From: Ovoidimarina sp963698645
GTDB lineage: Bacteria > Pseudomonadota > Alphaproteobacteria > Rhodobacterales > Rhodobacteraceae
Assembly (NCBI GenBank): GCA_963698645.1
Contig: CAVORP010000006.1
Span: forward strand, 124,001-188,000
DNA: 64,000 nucleotides
Reading direction: 5' to 3'
The notes below the pieces were generated by a model. That model did no database searches. It had not been told where the DNA came from and worked only from the letters and a program-made list of their open reading frames with translations. A program made the translations under genes and the position numbers. Within the stretch, counting starts at the first letter, position 1, and each line of letters begins with the position of its first letter. Positions 51,982-61,758 of this stretch are shown here, one piece after another.

Positions 51982-52998
51982 ATGGCCACACGAAAATCTG
52001 CCGCGAAACCGAATGTGTCGAAGGAAGACCTTCTGCACTTCTACCGTGAGATGCTGCTGATCCGGCGGTTCGAGGAAAAGGCAGGCCAACTCTACGGCAT
52101 GGGCCTGATCGGCGGGTTCTGTCACCTTTACATCGGCCAGGAGGCTGTCGTCGTCGGGCTGGAAGCTGCCGCCGACGAGGGCGACAAGCGCGTGACCAGC
52201 TACCGCGACCATGGCCATATGCTGGCCTGCGGAATGGACCCCAAGGGCGTCATGGCCGAACTGACCGGACGCGAGGGCGGCTATTCGCGCGGCAAGGGCG
52301 GCTCCATGCACATGTTCTCGAAGGATCGCCACTTTTACGGCGGACACGGGATCGTCGGCGCGCAGGTGCCGATCGGTGCGGGCCTTGCCTTTGCGGACAA
52401 GTACCTTGGCAACGACCGCGTGACCTTCGCCTATTTCGGCGATGGCGCGGCCAACCAGGGCCAGGTCTACGAGACCTACAACATGGCCGAGTTGTGGATG
52501 CTTCCGGTGATCTTCGTCATCGAGAACAACCAGTACGCCATGGGCACCTCGATGAAACGGTCGACGAAATCGCCGAGCCTCTGGGAACGGGGTGCCGCCT
52601 ATGGCATTCCCGGCGAGGCGGTGGACGGCATGGATGTACTGGCTGTCAAGGCCGCAGGTGAAAAGGCCGTGGCCCACTGCCGCGCAGGAAATGGGCCGTA
52701 TATCCTCGAAGTGAACACCTATCGTTATCGCGGCCACTCGATGTCCGACCCGGCCAAGTACCGGACCCGCGAAGAAGTGCAGGAGATGCGCGAAAAGCGC
52801 GACGCCATCGAACATGTGCGCACCATGCTTCTGGACGGCAAACACGCGAGCGAGGACGATCTCAAGGCGATCGACAAGGAGATCAAGGAGATCGTCAACG
52901 CGGCGGCCGAATTCTCGAAAGAGAGCCCCGAGCCATCTCTGGACGAGCTTTATACCGACATTTATGCGGACGAACTGCCGCAAGGGGAGGCTGTATAA
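51982..52998 (+). CDS. pdhA: Pyruvate dehydrogenase E1 alpha subunit
   Basis: 338 residues. The E1-alpha pattern is clear: EEKAGQLYGMGLIGGFCHLYIGQE, the thiamine-diphosphate motif GDGAANQGQVYETYNMAELW ending in NNQYAMGT, and the phosphorylation-loop-like RYRGHSMSDPAKYRTREEV. With the beta subunit it decarboxylates pyruvate and reductively acetylates the lipoyl group. The gene directly abuts pdhB, giving the order pdhA-pdhB-DUF5076-pdhC. Confidence 0.95.
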   Translation: MATRKSAAKPNVSKEDLLHFYREMLLIRRFEEKAGQLYGMGLIGGFCHLYIGQEAVVVGLEAAADEGDKRVTSYRDHGHMLACGMDPKGVMAELTGREGGYSRGKGGSMHMFSKDRHFYGGHGIVGAQVPIGAGLAFADKYLGNDRVTFAYFGDGAANQGQVYETYNMAELWMLPVIFVIENNQYAMGTSMKRSTKSPSLWERGAAYGIPGEAVDGMDVLAVKAAGEKAVAHCRAGNGPYILEVNTYRYRGHSMSDPAKYRTREEVQEMREKRDAIEHVRTMLLDGKHASEDDLKAIDKEIKEIVNAAAEFSKESPEPSLDELYTDIYADELPQGEAV

Positions 52999-54366
52999 AT
53001 GGCGACTGAAATTCTGATGCCCGCCCTCTCGCCCACCATGGAAGAAGGCACTCTGGCCAAATGGCTGGTGAAGGAAGGCGATACGGTCTCTTCGGGAGAT
53101 ATCATCGCCGAGATCGAGACCGACAAGGCGACGATGGAGTTCGAAGCCGTCGATGAAGGGACCATGGGCAAGATCCTGATCGCTGAAGGAACCGAGGGCG
53201 TAAAGGTCAACACTCCGATCGCCGTGCTTCTGGAAGAGGGCGAGGATGCAGATGCGGCCCCTGCCCCGTCTGCGGCATCCGCCGCAGCGCCGGCAGCCGA
53301 AGCCCCCGCCGCCGCACCCGCCGCGCCGAAAGCACCGGTCGAAAGTGCAGATATTGCCGAGCCGGATATCCCGGAAGGCACCGAAATGGTGACGACCACG
53401 GTCCGCGAAGCGCTTCGCGACGCCATGGCCGAAGAGATGCGCCGCGACGAGAACGTGTTCCTGATGGGCGAGGAAGTTGCCGAGTATCAGGGCGCCTACA
53501 AGATCAGTCAGGGGCTTCTGGACGAATTTTCGGCCCGCCGCGTGATCGACACGCCCATTACCGAACATGGCTTTGCCGGGATCGGGGTTGGCGCGGCCTT
53601 TGGCGGGTTGCGGCCGATCGTCGAGTTCATGACGTTCAACTTCGCCATGCAAGCGATTGACCATATTATCAATTCGGCCGCAAAGACGCTGTATATGTCG
53701 GGCGGTCAGATGGGCTGTCCCATCGTCTTCCGTGGTCCCAACGGCGCCGCCGCCCGCGTGGGCGCGCAACACAGCCAGGACTATGCCGCGTGGTACATGC
53801 AGATACCGGGACTGAAGGTCGTCATGCCCTATTCCGCTTCGGACGCGAAGGGCCTTTTGAAATCGGCGATCCGCGATCCGAACCCGGTGATCTTTCTCGA
53901 AAACGAGATTCTCTATGGCCGGTCCTTCGAGGTGCCGAAGCTTGACGATTACACGGTGCCGTTCGGCAAGGCGCGGATCTGGCGCGAGGGCGAGGATGTG
54001 ACGATCGTGAGTTTCGGGATCGGGATGCAATACGCGCTTGCCGCCGCCGATGAGCTTGCCAAGGACGGGATCAGCGCCGAGGTCATCGACCTGCGTACGA
54101 TCCGGCCCATGGATACGGCCACGGTCCTGCGTTCGGTGCAGAAGACCAACCGCTGCGTCACCGTCGAAGAGGGTTTTCCGCAAGGATCGGTGGGCAATTA
54201 CATCAGTTCGGTCATCATGCAGGAGGCATTCGATTACCTGGATGCGCCGGTGATCAACTGCACCGGCAAGGATGTGCCCATGCCCTATGCCGCGAACCTT
54301 GAAAAGCTGGCGCTGGTGACGACCGAAGAGGTCATCAACGCGGTCAAGGCCGTGACCTATCGCTGA
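52999..54366 (+). CDS. pdhB: Pyruvate dehydrogenase E1 beta subunit with N-terminal lipoyl domain
   Basis: 455 residues. Residues 1-80 are a lipoyl domain (MPALSPTMEEGTLAKWLVKEG, with the lipoyl-lysine in EIETDKATMEFEAV), joined by an Ala/Pro linker (about 85-120) to the E1-beta transketolase domain (TTTVREALRDAMAEEMRRDE, GEEVAEYQGAYKISQGLL, VRVGAQHSQDYAAWY-like ARVGAQHSQDYAAWYMQIPG). The extra lipoyl domain on E1 beta is a known alphaproteobacterial feature. It starts immediately after the pdhA stop. Confidence 0.95.
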   Translation: MATEILMPALSPTMEEGTLAKWLVKEGDTVSSGDIIAEIETDKATMEFEAVDEGTMGKILIAEGTEGVKVNTPIAVLLEEGEDADAAPAPSAASAAAPAAEAPAAAPAAPKAPVESADIAEPDIPEGTEMVTTTVREALRDAMAEEMRRDENVFLMGEEVAEYQGAYKISQGLLDEFSARRVIDTPITEHGFAGIGVGAAFGGLRPIVEFMTFNFAMQAIDHIINSAAKTLYMSGGQMGCPIVFRGPNGAAARVGAQHSQDYAAWYMQIPGLKVVMPYSASDAKGLLKSAIRDPNPVIFLENEILYGRSFEVPKLDDYTVPFGKARIWREGEDVTIVSFGIGMQYALAAADELAKDGISAEVIDLRTIRPMDTATVLRSVQKTNRCVTVEEGFPQGSVGNYISSVIMQEAFDYLDAPVINCTGKDVPMPYAANLEKLALVTTEEVINAVKAVTYR

Positions 54367-54623
54367 TGGACGTGCTGGGCCGCGATAGCCGCCGCGAGGC
54401 ATACCGGGTCGCCATTGGCGATCCGGAGGCTCGGATCGAAGGGTTTGTCCCGGAGACCGTGATGGCCGGGACGGCGCCATTCACCGGCGGACGCGGTCAC
54501 CAGGCCGCCTATGACTGGATTGCGCGTCACAGCGCAGAGATTGAATTGACGCTCAGAGCCATGGCGTCGGGGCGCGGAAAGATCCGCGCTCCCTTCGACC
54601 GGCTGGTTCTGAAGGAGGATTGA
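54366..54623 (+). CDS. DUF5076 small protein within the pdh operon, 85 residues
   Basis: 85 residues starting on the last base of the pdhB stop (TGATGG). The sequence MDVLGRDSRREAYRVAIGDP, EARIEGFVPETVMAGTAPF, HQAAYDWIARHSAEIE and the basic tail are those I associate with the DUF5076 family, which recurs between pdhB and pdhC in Rhodobacterales. No catalytic motif. Its embedded position suggests a structural or regulatory role in the pyruvate dehydrogenase complex (inference). Confidence 0.75.
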   Translation: MDVLGRDSRREAYRVAIGDPEARIEGFVPETVMAGTAPFTGGRGHQAAYDWIARHSAEIELTLRAMASGRGKIRAPFDRLVLKED

Positions 54624-54627
54624 CACA

Positions 54628-55924
54628 ATGCCCACCGAAGTTCTGATGCCCGCCCTCAGCCCGACGATGGAAGAAGGCACGCTGGCCAAATGGCTGGTGA
54701 AAGAGGGCGACACGGTCGCCTCCGGCGATCTTCTGGCCGAGATCGAGACCGACAAGGCGACGATGGAATTCGAGGCCGTCGACGAGGGCACCATCGGCAA
54801 GATCCTGATCGCCGAGGGAACCGAGGGCGTGAAGGTAAACACGCCGATCGCAATCCTGCTGGAGGACGGCGAAAGCGCCGATGATATCGGCAGTGCGGCG
54901 GCAGCCCCGACAGCGGCGGCAGCTCCGAAGACGGTAGCGCCCGCAGAGGAAAAGGCGGCACCTGCGCCTGCGGCGGCCCCGGCAGCACCCGTGGCTGCGA
55001 CAGGTGAGCGGGTCTTTGCCTCGCCACTGGCGCGACGGATCGCAAAGGACAAGGGTCTGGACCTGAGCCAGATCAAGGGCTCCGGTCCGAAGGGGCGGAT
55101 CGTGAAGGCGGATGTCGAGAATGTCGATCCGGCAGCGGCGAAAGCCACGCCCGCAGCGGCGCCGGCGACGGCCGCGCCCCCTGCCCCGTCTGGAGCGTCT
55201 TCGGATGCGATCCTTCGCATGTACGAAGGACGCGCCTACGAGGAGGTTCCGCTGGACGGCATGCGCAAGGTCATCGCCGCCCGCCTGACCGAGGCGAAAC
55301 AGACGATCCCGCATTTCTATCTGCGCCGCGACATCGAGCTGGACGCCCTGCTCAAGTTCCGCGGGCAACTCAACAAACAGCTCGAATCCGCGTGGCGTGA
55401 AGCTTTCGGTCAATGATTTCATCATCAAGGCATGTGCCTTGGCCCTGCAGCAGGTCCCCGACGCCAACGCGGTCTGGGCAGGAGACCGGATGCTGAAGCT
55501 GAAGCCGTCGGATGTGGCGGTGGCCGTGGCAATCGAGGGTGGCCTGTTCACCCCGGTTCTCAAGGATGCCGAGATGAAATCGCTCTCGGCGCTCTCGGCC
55601 GAGATGAAGGACCTTGCCACCCGCGCCCGCGACCGCAAGCTTGCGCCGCACGAGTATCAGGGCGGCAGCTTCGCCATCTCGAACCTGGGCATGTTCGGAA
55701 TCGACAATTTCGATGCGGTCATCAACCCGCCGCATGGTGCGATCCTTGCCGTGGGGGCGGGTGTGAAGAAGCCCGTCGTGAATGCCGAGGGCGAACTGGC
55801 CGTGGCCACCGTGATGTCGGTGACCCTTTCGGTCGATCACCGGGTGATCGACGGCGCGCTTGGGGCGCAGCTTCTGAATGCGATCAAGGAAGGGTTGGAA
55901 AACCCGGTCGCAATGCTGGCCTGA
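54628..55924 (+). CDS. pdhC: Pyruvate dehydrogenase E2, dihydrolipoamide acetyltransferase (one frame change)
   Basis: About 432 residues with ribosome site GAAGGAGG. A lipoyl domain (MPALSPTMEEGTLAKWLVKEG again, EIETDKATMEFEAV) is nearly identical in sequence to the one on E1 beta. Then come an Ala/Pro linker, a peripheral-subunit-binding domain (ASPLARRIAKDKGLDLSQIKG) and the acetyltransferase core. A frame change near 55393 (apparently one extra G) is followed by VKLSVNDFIIKACALALQQV and the catalytic VTLSVDHRVIDGALGA. It transfers acetyl from lipoate to CoA. Confidence 0.93.
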
Positions 55925-55950
55925 TAAGCCCGAAAATTCAGATCGTATTG

Positions 55951-55976
55951 AAAAGGCCCGCCGGAGCGGGCCTTTT
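55951..55976. terminator. Bidirectional intrinsic terminator between pdhC and cysK
   Basis: AAAAGGCCCGC (55951-55961), loop CGGA, GCGGGCCTTTT (55966-55976): a perfect 11-bp stem with A-run on one side and T-run on the other. It sits between the convergent pdh operon and the cysK-type gene and should terminate both. Confidence 0.9.
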
Positions 55977-55977
55977 C

Positions 55978-57051
55978 TTATTCTGATGGCATCTGCGCCG
56001 CGGGCGACGAGCGGGAGATTTCCCATTCTTCCGGCGTCATTTCCTTCTCGATCCCGTCGAACAGAGGTGTCGAGAGGTAACGTTCGCCGGTATCGGGCAG
56101 CATCACCAGAAAGACCGAACCCTTGGGCGCCGTCTCGGCCACCTTCATCGCCGTGGCGAAAGTCGAACCGCCGGAAATCCCGGTGAAAATCCCCTCTTCC
56201 GCCGCCAACCGCCGGGACCAGGCGATGCCGTCCGCGCCTGCGACGGGAAGCATCTCGTCGAAATAGCCACCGTCGATGGCCTCCTGCAGCACGTAGGGAA
56301 TGAAATCCGGCGTCCAGCCCTGTATCGGATGGGGTTGCCATGCCGGGTGGCCCTTGGCGGGATTATCGCCGACACGCTCTTGCGCGATGCCGGAGCCCAC
56401 GAGGGCGGCGTTGGCGGGTTCGGTACAGATGATCTTTACCTCTGGACGTTCCTTGCGCAGAACCCGGGCGACGCCGGTGACGGTCCCCCCGGTTCCATAG
56501 CCCGTGACCCAGTAATCCAGACGCTCGCCCTTGAAATCAGAGAGTATTTCCCGCGCCGTGGTGCTTTCATGGATATCGGCATTGTCCTTGGTCTCGAATT
56601 GCCGCGCCAGAAACCACCCGTTCTTCTCCGCCAGTTCCTTGGCCTTGTTGTACATCCCCATGGCCTTTTCCGCCCGGGGCGTGAGGACGACCCTCGCGCC
56701 CAGAAACCGCATAAGAAGACGTCGCTCGACCGAAAAACTGTCCGCCATCGTGATGACAAGCGGATATCCCTTGGCGGCACAGACCATTGCAAGGCCGATA
56801 CCGGTATTCCCGGAAGTCGCCTCGACCACGGTCTGCCCGGGCTTGAGACGCCCCTCGCGTTCGGCCGCCTCTATGATGTTGAGAGCCAGGCGATCCTTGA
56901 CCGAAGCAGCCGGATTGAACGCCTCGGCCTTTACGTAGACGGTGACATGATCAGGTGCGATCCGGTTCACGCGAATGACCGGCGTGTCGCCCACGGTATC
57001 GAGAATCGAGCCGTATAGGTGACCACGGCCACTTGTGTTGCGAATATTCAT
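55978..57051 (-). CDS. cysK: Cysteine synthase (O-acetylserine sulfhydrylase)
   Basis: 357 residues; a PLP enzyme converting O-acetylserine and sulfide to cysteine. The PLP lysine is in EAFNPAASVKDRLALNII, the substrate loop is VVEATSGNTGIGLAMV, the glycine-rich phosphate site is GYGTGGTVTGVARVL, and FTGISGGSTFATAMKV closes the fold. It is slightly longer at the C-terminus than E. coli CysK. The start lies inside an inverted repeat that could mask the ribosome site. cysE, which makes O-acetylserine, is 64 bases upstream on the same strand, so the two form a cysteine-synthesis unit. Confidence 0.92.
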   Translation of the reverse strand: MNIRNTSGRGHLYGSILDTVGDTPVIRVNRIAPDHVTVYVKAEAFNPAASVKDRLALNIIEAAEREGRLKPGQTVVEATSGNTGIGLAMVCAAKGYPLVITMADSFSVERRLLMRFLGARVVLTPRAEKAMGMYNKAKELAEKNGWFLARQFETKDNADIHESTTAREILSDFKGERLDYWVTGYGTGGTVTGVARVLRKERPEVKIICTEPANAALVGSGIAQERVGDNPAKGHPAWQPHPIQGWTPDFIPYVLQEAIDGGYFDEMLPVAGADGIAWSRRLAAEEGIFTGISGGSTFATAMKVAETAPKGSVFLVMLPDTGERYLSTPLFDGIEKEMTPEEWEISRSSPAAQMPSE

Positions 57052-57079
57052 GATATCCCCTTCCTCAGAGGAGGATATC
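57052..57079 (-). promoter_or_regulatory. Inverted repeat covering the cysK ribosome site
   Basis: GATATCC (57052-57058) and GGATATC (57073-57079) flank an inner TCCTC-A-GAGGA near-palindrome. In the minus-strand mRNA the 3' arm includes the GGAAGGGG ribosome site and ends at the cysK ATG, so folding would hide it. It could also be a DNA operator in the cysE-cysK gap. Confidence 0.45.
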
Positions 57080-57114
57080 CTAGCACAGAAGGTTCCGGCA
57101 GGCGATTTGGCTTC

Positions 57115-57927
57115 CTAGCCCGACGACTTTCCGAGGAGCTGGTCCATCATGACCGAAGGCTGTGAACACCCGGCCTCGCCGACGATCCGTGCGGGAACGC
57201 CCGCGACGGTGGTTTTGCAGGGCACGTCTTCCAGAACCACGGACCCCGCGGCAATCCGCGAGCAGGCGCCGATCCTGATATTCCCCAGAACCTTGGCCCC
57301 GGCCCCGATCAGCACACCGTCGCCGATCTTGGGATGCCGGTCTTCTTCTTCCTTGCCGGTGCCGCCAAGGGTCACCGAATGCAGCATCGATACATTGTCG
57401 CCCACCACTGCGGTCTCGCCGATAACGATGGAATGGGCGTGGTCGATCATGATGCCCTTGCCGATGCGGGCGGCGGGATGGATGTCGACGCCAAAGGCCT
57501 CGGACACGCGCATCTGGAAGAAATAGGCCATGTCTTCGCGCCCCTGCTTCCACAGCCAATGGCCGATCCGGTAGCTCTGGATCGCCTGAAAACCCTTGAA
57601 ATACAGAAGCGGCTGGATCATCCGATGGCAGGCCGGATCGCGGTCGAAGACGGCAACGATATCGGCGCGCACCGCCTGACCGATCTCGGGATCGGCGGCC
57701 AACGCCTCGTCGACGATCTCACGGACGAGTTGTTCCGACATCTCGCCCGAGGCGAGTTTGAGCGCAATCCGGTAGGACAGGGCACGTTCGAGTGACGGGT
57801 GGTGCAACACGCTGGAATGGATCAGACCGCCCAGAAGCGGTTCTTTCGCCACGGCTGTCTCTGCCTCGTCCCGGATGCGGGACCAGATCGGATCAAGCTC
57901 GGCAATCTTGCGTCGTGTCTCGGCCAT
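57115..57927 (-). CDS. cysE: Serine O-acetyltransferase
   Basis: 270 residues from ATG 57925-57927. The N-terminal helical domain (IWSRIRDEAETAVAKEPLLGGLI) precedes the left-handed parallel beta helix with hexapeptide repeats: DIHPAARIGKGIMIDHAHSI with the catalytic histidine, VIGETAVVGDNVSMLHSVTLGGTG and IRIGACSRIAAGSVVL. It acetylates serine with acetyl-CoA, first step of cysteine synthesis. In the Rhodobacter capsulatus genome cysE borders the GTA cluster, and it does so here too. Confidence 0.94.
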   Translation of the reverse strand: MAETRRKIAELDPIWSRIRDEAETAVAKEPLLGGLIHSSVLHHPSLERALSYRIALKLASGEMSEQLVREIVDEALAADPEIGQAVRADIVAVFDRDPACHRMIQPLLYFKGFQAIQSYRIGHWLWKQGREDMAYFFQMRVSEAFGVDIHPAARIGKGIMIDHAHSIVIGETAVVGDNVSMLHSVTLGGTGKEEEDRHPKIGDGVLIGAGAKVLGNIRIGACSRIAAGSVVLEDVPCKTTVAGVPARIVGEAGCSQPSVMMDQLLGKSSG

Positions 57928-58007
57928 CGTGCAACCTCGGTAATCTGTTGTTACTGTACCACTTAGGCGTTTCACGCCCAATACGAAACCCGGGTAGGAA
58001 AAAAGTG

Positions 58008-58349
58008 ATGTCTGTCATACCGGATCAACAGGCGATGCGTGCCCGGCTGGAGGCCGAGTTGAAGAGCCTGCTGGAGGAGGATGCGCGCGGCCTGCAGGAT
58101 CAGGCGACGGTTGTGCTGGATCAGCAATCCGTCGGCCGGCTCAGCCGGATGGATGCGATGCAGCGGCAGGCCATGGCACAGGCAACAGCACGGCGGCGCG
58201 ACCTGCGCAAGCGCCAGATCGAGGCGGCGTTGCTGCGGGCAGGCGAGGACGAGCTCGGCTATTGCACGGATTGTGGCGAGGCGATCGCTCCCGAGCGTCT
58301 CGAGATCGACCCGGCCGTGCCGCGTTGTCTCTCCTGTACCCGCGGCTGA
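58008..58349 (+). CDS. TraR/DksA-type zinc-finger protein
   Basis: 113 residues from ATG 58008 (ribosome site region GTAGGAAAAAAG). A helical coiled-coil N-terminal part (RARLEAELKSLLEEDARGLQ, MDAMQRQAMAQATARRRDLR) is followed by a four-cysteine zinc finger: CTDCGEAIAPERLEIDPAVP then CLSC. It resembles short DksA/TraR-family proteins, which bind the RNA polymerase secondary channel. Whether it does so here is inferred. Located between divergent cysE and the convergent GTA-side gene. Confidence 0.82.
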   Translation: MSVIPDQQAMRARLEAELKSLLEEDARGLQDQATVVLDQQSVGRLSRMDAMQRQAMAQATARRRDLRKRQIEAALLRAGEDELGYCTDCGEAIAPERLEIDPAVPRCLSCTRG

Positions 58350-58622
58350 TCCGCCTGCAAGGTGGCGGAAAACTGTAATCAGGCATTGAAGGTAGTCAGG
58401 ATCGTCGAGGCGCGGTTCGCTTTGCGTGGGCCGGCGCAGGGCGGCAGCGCTCAGGCTGCCGTCCCCCCAGACCGGATGCATTCGACCTGTTTTCCGACGA
58501 TGGGCATCTGCCGCATGGGCTTCGGCCCAGATCCGCCGCATCGCCCAGCCCCGCAATGGCGGTTCAAGCGCCAGCATCGCCCGGGCAACCGAGACGGCAT
58601 CGCCAAGAAGGACCCGCCGCAT
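58350..58622 (-). CDS. Small conserved GTA-flanking protein (DUF7742-like), 3' end uncertain
   Basis: From ATG 58620-58622: RRVLLGDAVSVARAMLALEP, then MRRIWAEAHAADAHRRKTGR, MHPVWGDGSLSAAALRRPTQ and LDDPDYLQCLITVF. This matches my memory of a roughly 100-residue protein found just after the GTA host-specificity genes in many roseobacters. The frame stays open to 57972, but that would lie antisense to the zinc-finger gene, so the true C-terminus probably follows a frame change near 58370. The end coordinate is an estimate. Its ATG is five bases after the stop of the tail-fibre-like gene. Confidence 0.6.
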
Positions 58623-58626
58623 TACC

Positions 58627-59338
58627 CTAGCCGCGCGGCAGGGTGAGTTCGGTCACATGAACCGCAAGGCGTATCTGCCCCCCGGACAGATCGCCACCCT
58701 CGCCCGTGATCGTCAGGGGTGTCGCGGCATAATATGCCAGCGGGGAAGATGTCAGCCCCCGCACCCACGATCCCGCCGCAGTTCCCAGCCCGCTGCCATA
58801 GCGGTCGGGCGAGACCCCACCGATGCCGAGCTGCCACGTGGTCGCCGCGCCCGTGATCGCGGTCAGCACTATTCCCGTGACGCCGATGACCAAGCGATTG
58901 TGCCGGAATGATCGGAACCGTAGCCGAAGATGGACCCGCCATCAGGTCGTGATCGATCTCGATCACGCGCGCGGTTGTCGCCGCCCCGTTTAGGGAAATG
59001 GCCCCCGTACCCGGAATCCAATCGACACCGTCGAACATTGCCGGGGTTCCCAGATCCACCAGCCAGGCATGCCAGCCGATACCGGGAGACACGAAATCCC
59101 AGCCGCCGTTCAGGTAGAGCGCCAGCGTACCATCCTGCCCGGACCATGCGTTCACCCCACCCGGCGCAACGAAATAGCAGTCGCCCTCGGTGGCCGCAGG
59201 TGGTGACTGGAGGCTCGTGGACAGGATCGTGAGCTGTGTCAGCGCATCGATCCTTGTCAGCGCCTCGTTCACGGTCACATGCTTTTGCGCCTGCGACGGC
59301 TGGACAAGCGGCAGTCCGAGGAATGCGGTTTTAGCCAT
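58627..59338 (-). CDS. DUF2793 tail-fibre-like protein of the GTA cluster (one frame change)
   Basis: About 236 residues. The N-terminal frame has the DUF2793 signature: LPLVQPSQAQKHVTVNEALT, RIDALTQLTILSTSLQSPPA, EGDCYFVAPGGVNAWSGQDG and GIGWHAWLVDLGTPAMFDGV. A frame change near 58880 leads to VIGVTGIVLTAITGAATTWQ and the end LAVHVTELTLPRG (stop 58627). DUF2793 proteins serve as tail fibre or host-adhesion components of GTAs and phages. It overlaps the end of the preceding GTA gene by eight bases. Confidence 0.8.
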
Positions 59339-61758
59339 TGAGTGTTATCCTTCCGAAAAGCCCCGGACCGAACCGCTCCGAAAGCTGTGCAACTTTGATC
59401 GTGTAAGAACCGGTGATACCGTCGGTCGCCTTTTCCGCCGCGCCATAGGTCCAGGTGGGTGTCGTCACCGTCTCTTCCCGACGAATCTGGCCGCCCTGTT
59501 CGACCTGGATCAGATAGGCCTCAAAAGCTTCTCCCAGCGGCACCTCGAGACCCGCCCAACTGTCGCCGTCGATCCGCGTACGGCGAATCCAGCTGGAGCG
59601 TTCCACCACCAAGCCCGTCCGGGCGAAAGCGAAGATGGACAGGCGCATAGGGACGCAGGCCCACGCCATCGAAGGCGCGCGTTTCTTGGACATAGATAGG
59701 GTCGCTCACGGGCCGCTGCGCGGGACCCGCGCGGTAGATACGTGCCAATTGTCGTTCCGAGGGGTCGAGCGAGATCTGACGGATCGCGCTGTTCAGAACC
59801 ACGACCTGGCTGCCGATGGGCCAGAGATCCGGGATCAGCGCATCCGTTCCAAGCTGTCCCCGCAGGCGGCTCGACAGCTCATAGGTATCTGGACCGACCA
59901 GGGTTGCGGTAGCGAACTGAAAGATCTCCCAGGTATCAAGGCCGGGGGTTCCGATGGCCATCGTGTTGGCGCCATTGAGCATTTCGATCTCATCGACGGA
60001 TTGCAGGGTGCCGCCGTTCAACCGGATGCGAAGCGCCGGTCCCCGGTCGAATGCACCGGGCCACGCGCGCGGAAGCCCGGTTTCGGTCTCGCCCATCGTG
60101 GCCGCCCGGTCCAGCAGGGTGTTGAGGACGAAACCATCGCCGCTTGAAGATTTGAACAGGGCCGCGGACCCTGGCCAGGGCTTCGAGAATGCCGCCATAT
60201 ACGGGGCATGGGGCACCTCGGCTCCGGTGATCAGAGGCAGATCGAGAAAGGTGATGTCGACCGGGATCGGGGCGGCGAAAGTCCGCGGCTCGATCGGGTC
60301 GTCGACTGTCGAATTCGCGGGCCGGTTCAACCCCTCATCGACCTGTACCGCTTCGACAAGGCGGCTTCCTGCCTGATCGAGCTGCGCGATGCGATAGGTG
60401 CGGACGGCGCCGTCAAGATCCAGCGCGACGACATCGCCCGCGCCCACTTCAAGCCGTGAGGGCGGCAGTGCGAAGCGCACGGTTTCACGGGCGACGCGCG
60501 CCTCGGCCAGCCAGCGCTCGGCAATGGCGCGGCTTTCCGCAGCGGTAAGAAGGAGGGGCAGTTCCGATTGCGTGACGGTCTGGACCCGGTCGTCGGGAAA
60601 TATCGCCTCTGCCCCGCGCACCTGGTAGTCGCCCTCGGCCTCGAGTGCGTTGATCCTGACCCGACCGACGGTCTCGGCATCGGCCGCACGCGACCGTTCT
60701 ATGGCGCCAGACAGGTCGTCGGACAAAGCGAGATCGTCAGCCCCGAGAGAGTGCACGATCTTGTCCCGGCGCGATTTGAAGACAAGCCTGCCCTCCCGTT
60801 CGATCGCATCCGCGCCGTTGGCGGCAAGAAGAGGGTCCAGAAGGGCGCGACCGCTCTGGACGCCGCCCGGCGCATAGCCACGGACGACGCCGTAGAGTTC
60901 GGATGTGTCCACATGGACAATGCCCGCATCGGCACAAATTTCATCCACCACCGATGACAGGGCGCGGGAGGAGGTGCGGCCATTGATCCAATGTCCGCGC
61001 TGATAGTTCGCTCCATCCGACCAGATTGCCGCGGCGTTCGGGAAATGCGGGAAGGGACGCGCGTCCCATGCCCAGATGAAGCAGCGCGCGGAATCGACCA
61101 TTCTGCCGTCGTAGAGTTCAGAGACCGGGTTTCTGTCCGGATCCGCCCAATAACCGGCCTGTGCAATCAGGAACTGCATCTGGATCAGATCATCGCGGCG
61201 CCCGCTCGAGAACGGTGGAAGAGCGGATTCGGAGGATTTCGGATCGGAAAACCGGTTCGGCGCGTTGGACCCCTTGTCGACCGCAGGACAGCCTAGTTCA
61301 TCCAGCCATGCCGCGTCGAACTGCGGTCCACGCAATGTCTCGGGCTCGCTTGCCGAAAAGACCTGGGCGCTTGCGCCGTTAGGCCAGACAAGGCGCTTTC
61401 GCGACCCCTCCCAGACAGGACGGCGGTCGGGTGGTGAGCAGGCCAGAATACCACTCTCACCAAAGACCATCACCTCCCGCGCCTGATCGATCGTTTCACC
61501 GACCAGAGCGACGTGTTTCGACCGCCCCCTGTCCTGGGGCCCCGCACCCTCGACCTCGGCCCGCACCCATTCGGCTCCGGCCCGCGTCTTGCCCGCCCCC
61601 CTGCCACCGAGGATCAACCAGCTTCGCCAGTTTCCCTCGGGGGGCAGTTGGTGGGGCAAGGCCCAGAATTCGAAAAGATACGGAAGCGCCAGAAGCATCT
61701 CGCTGTCCAGCGCCTCAAGAAAGGTCGTCTGATGCTTGACTGAAGCGGATGCGATCAA
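59331..61758 (-). CDS. Hybrid of GTA terminase large subunit (start) and GTA host-specificity protein gp15 (end)
   Basis: One open frame joins two different GTA genes. The first ~155 residues are a large terminase N-terminus: MLLALPYLFEFWALPHQLPP, Walker A LGGRGAGKTRAGAEW, GETIDQAREVMV and the Walker B region PQFDAAWLDEL. Directly after DEL the sequence becomes gp15: GCPAVDKGSNAPNRFSDPKS, ESALPPFSSGRRDDLIQMQF, FIWAWDARPFPHFPNAA and ~600 further residues. The join is at 61291-61303. Terminase nuclease domain, portal, protease, capsid, tail genes and the N-terminal half of gp15 are missing. A frame change near 59625 precedes the gp15 C-terminus ending FGRITLNG at 59331. Start TTG 61758 is the likeliest. 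Confidence 0.85.
61291..61303 (-). other. Deletion junction between GTA terminase and gp15 sequence
   Basis: Minus-strand codons ending the terminase part (TGG CTG GAT GAA CT) merge with those of gp15 (GAA CTA GGC TGT CCT). Both parental genes would be expected to encode W-x-x-E-L here, so a few bases of micro-homology (GAACT-like) could have mediated recombination. A rare CTAG tetramer lies exactly at the join. Confidence 0.6.
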
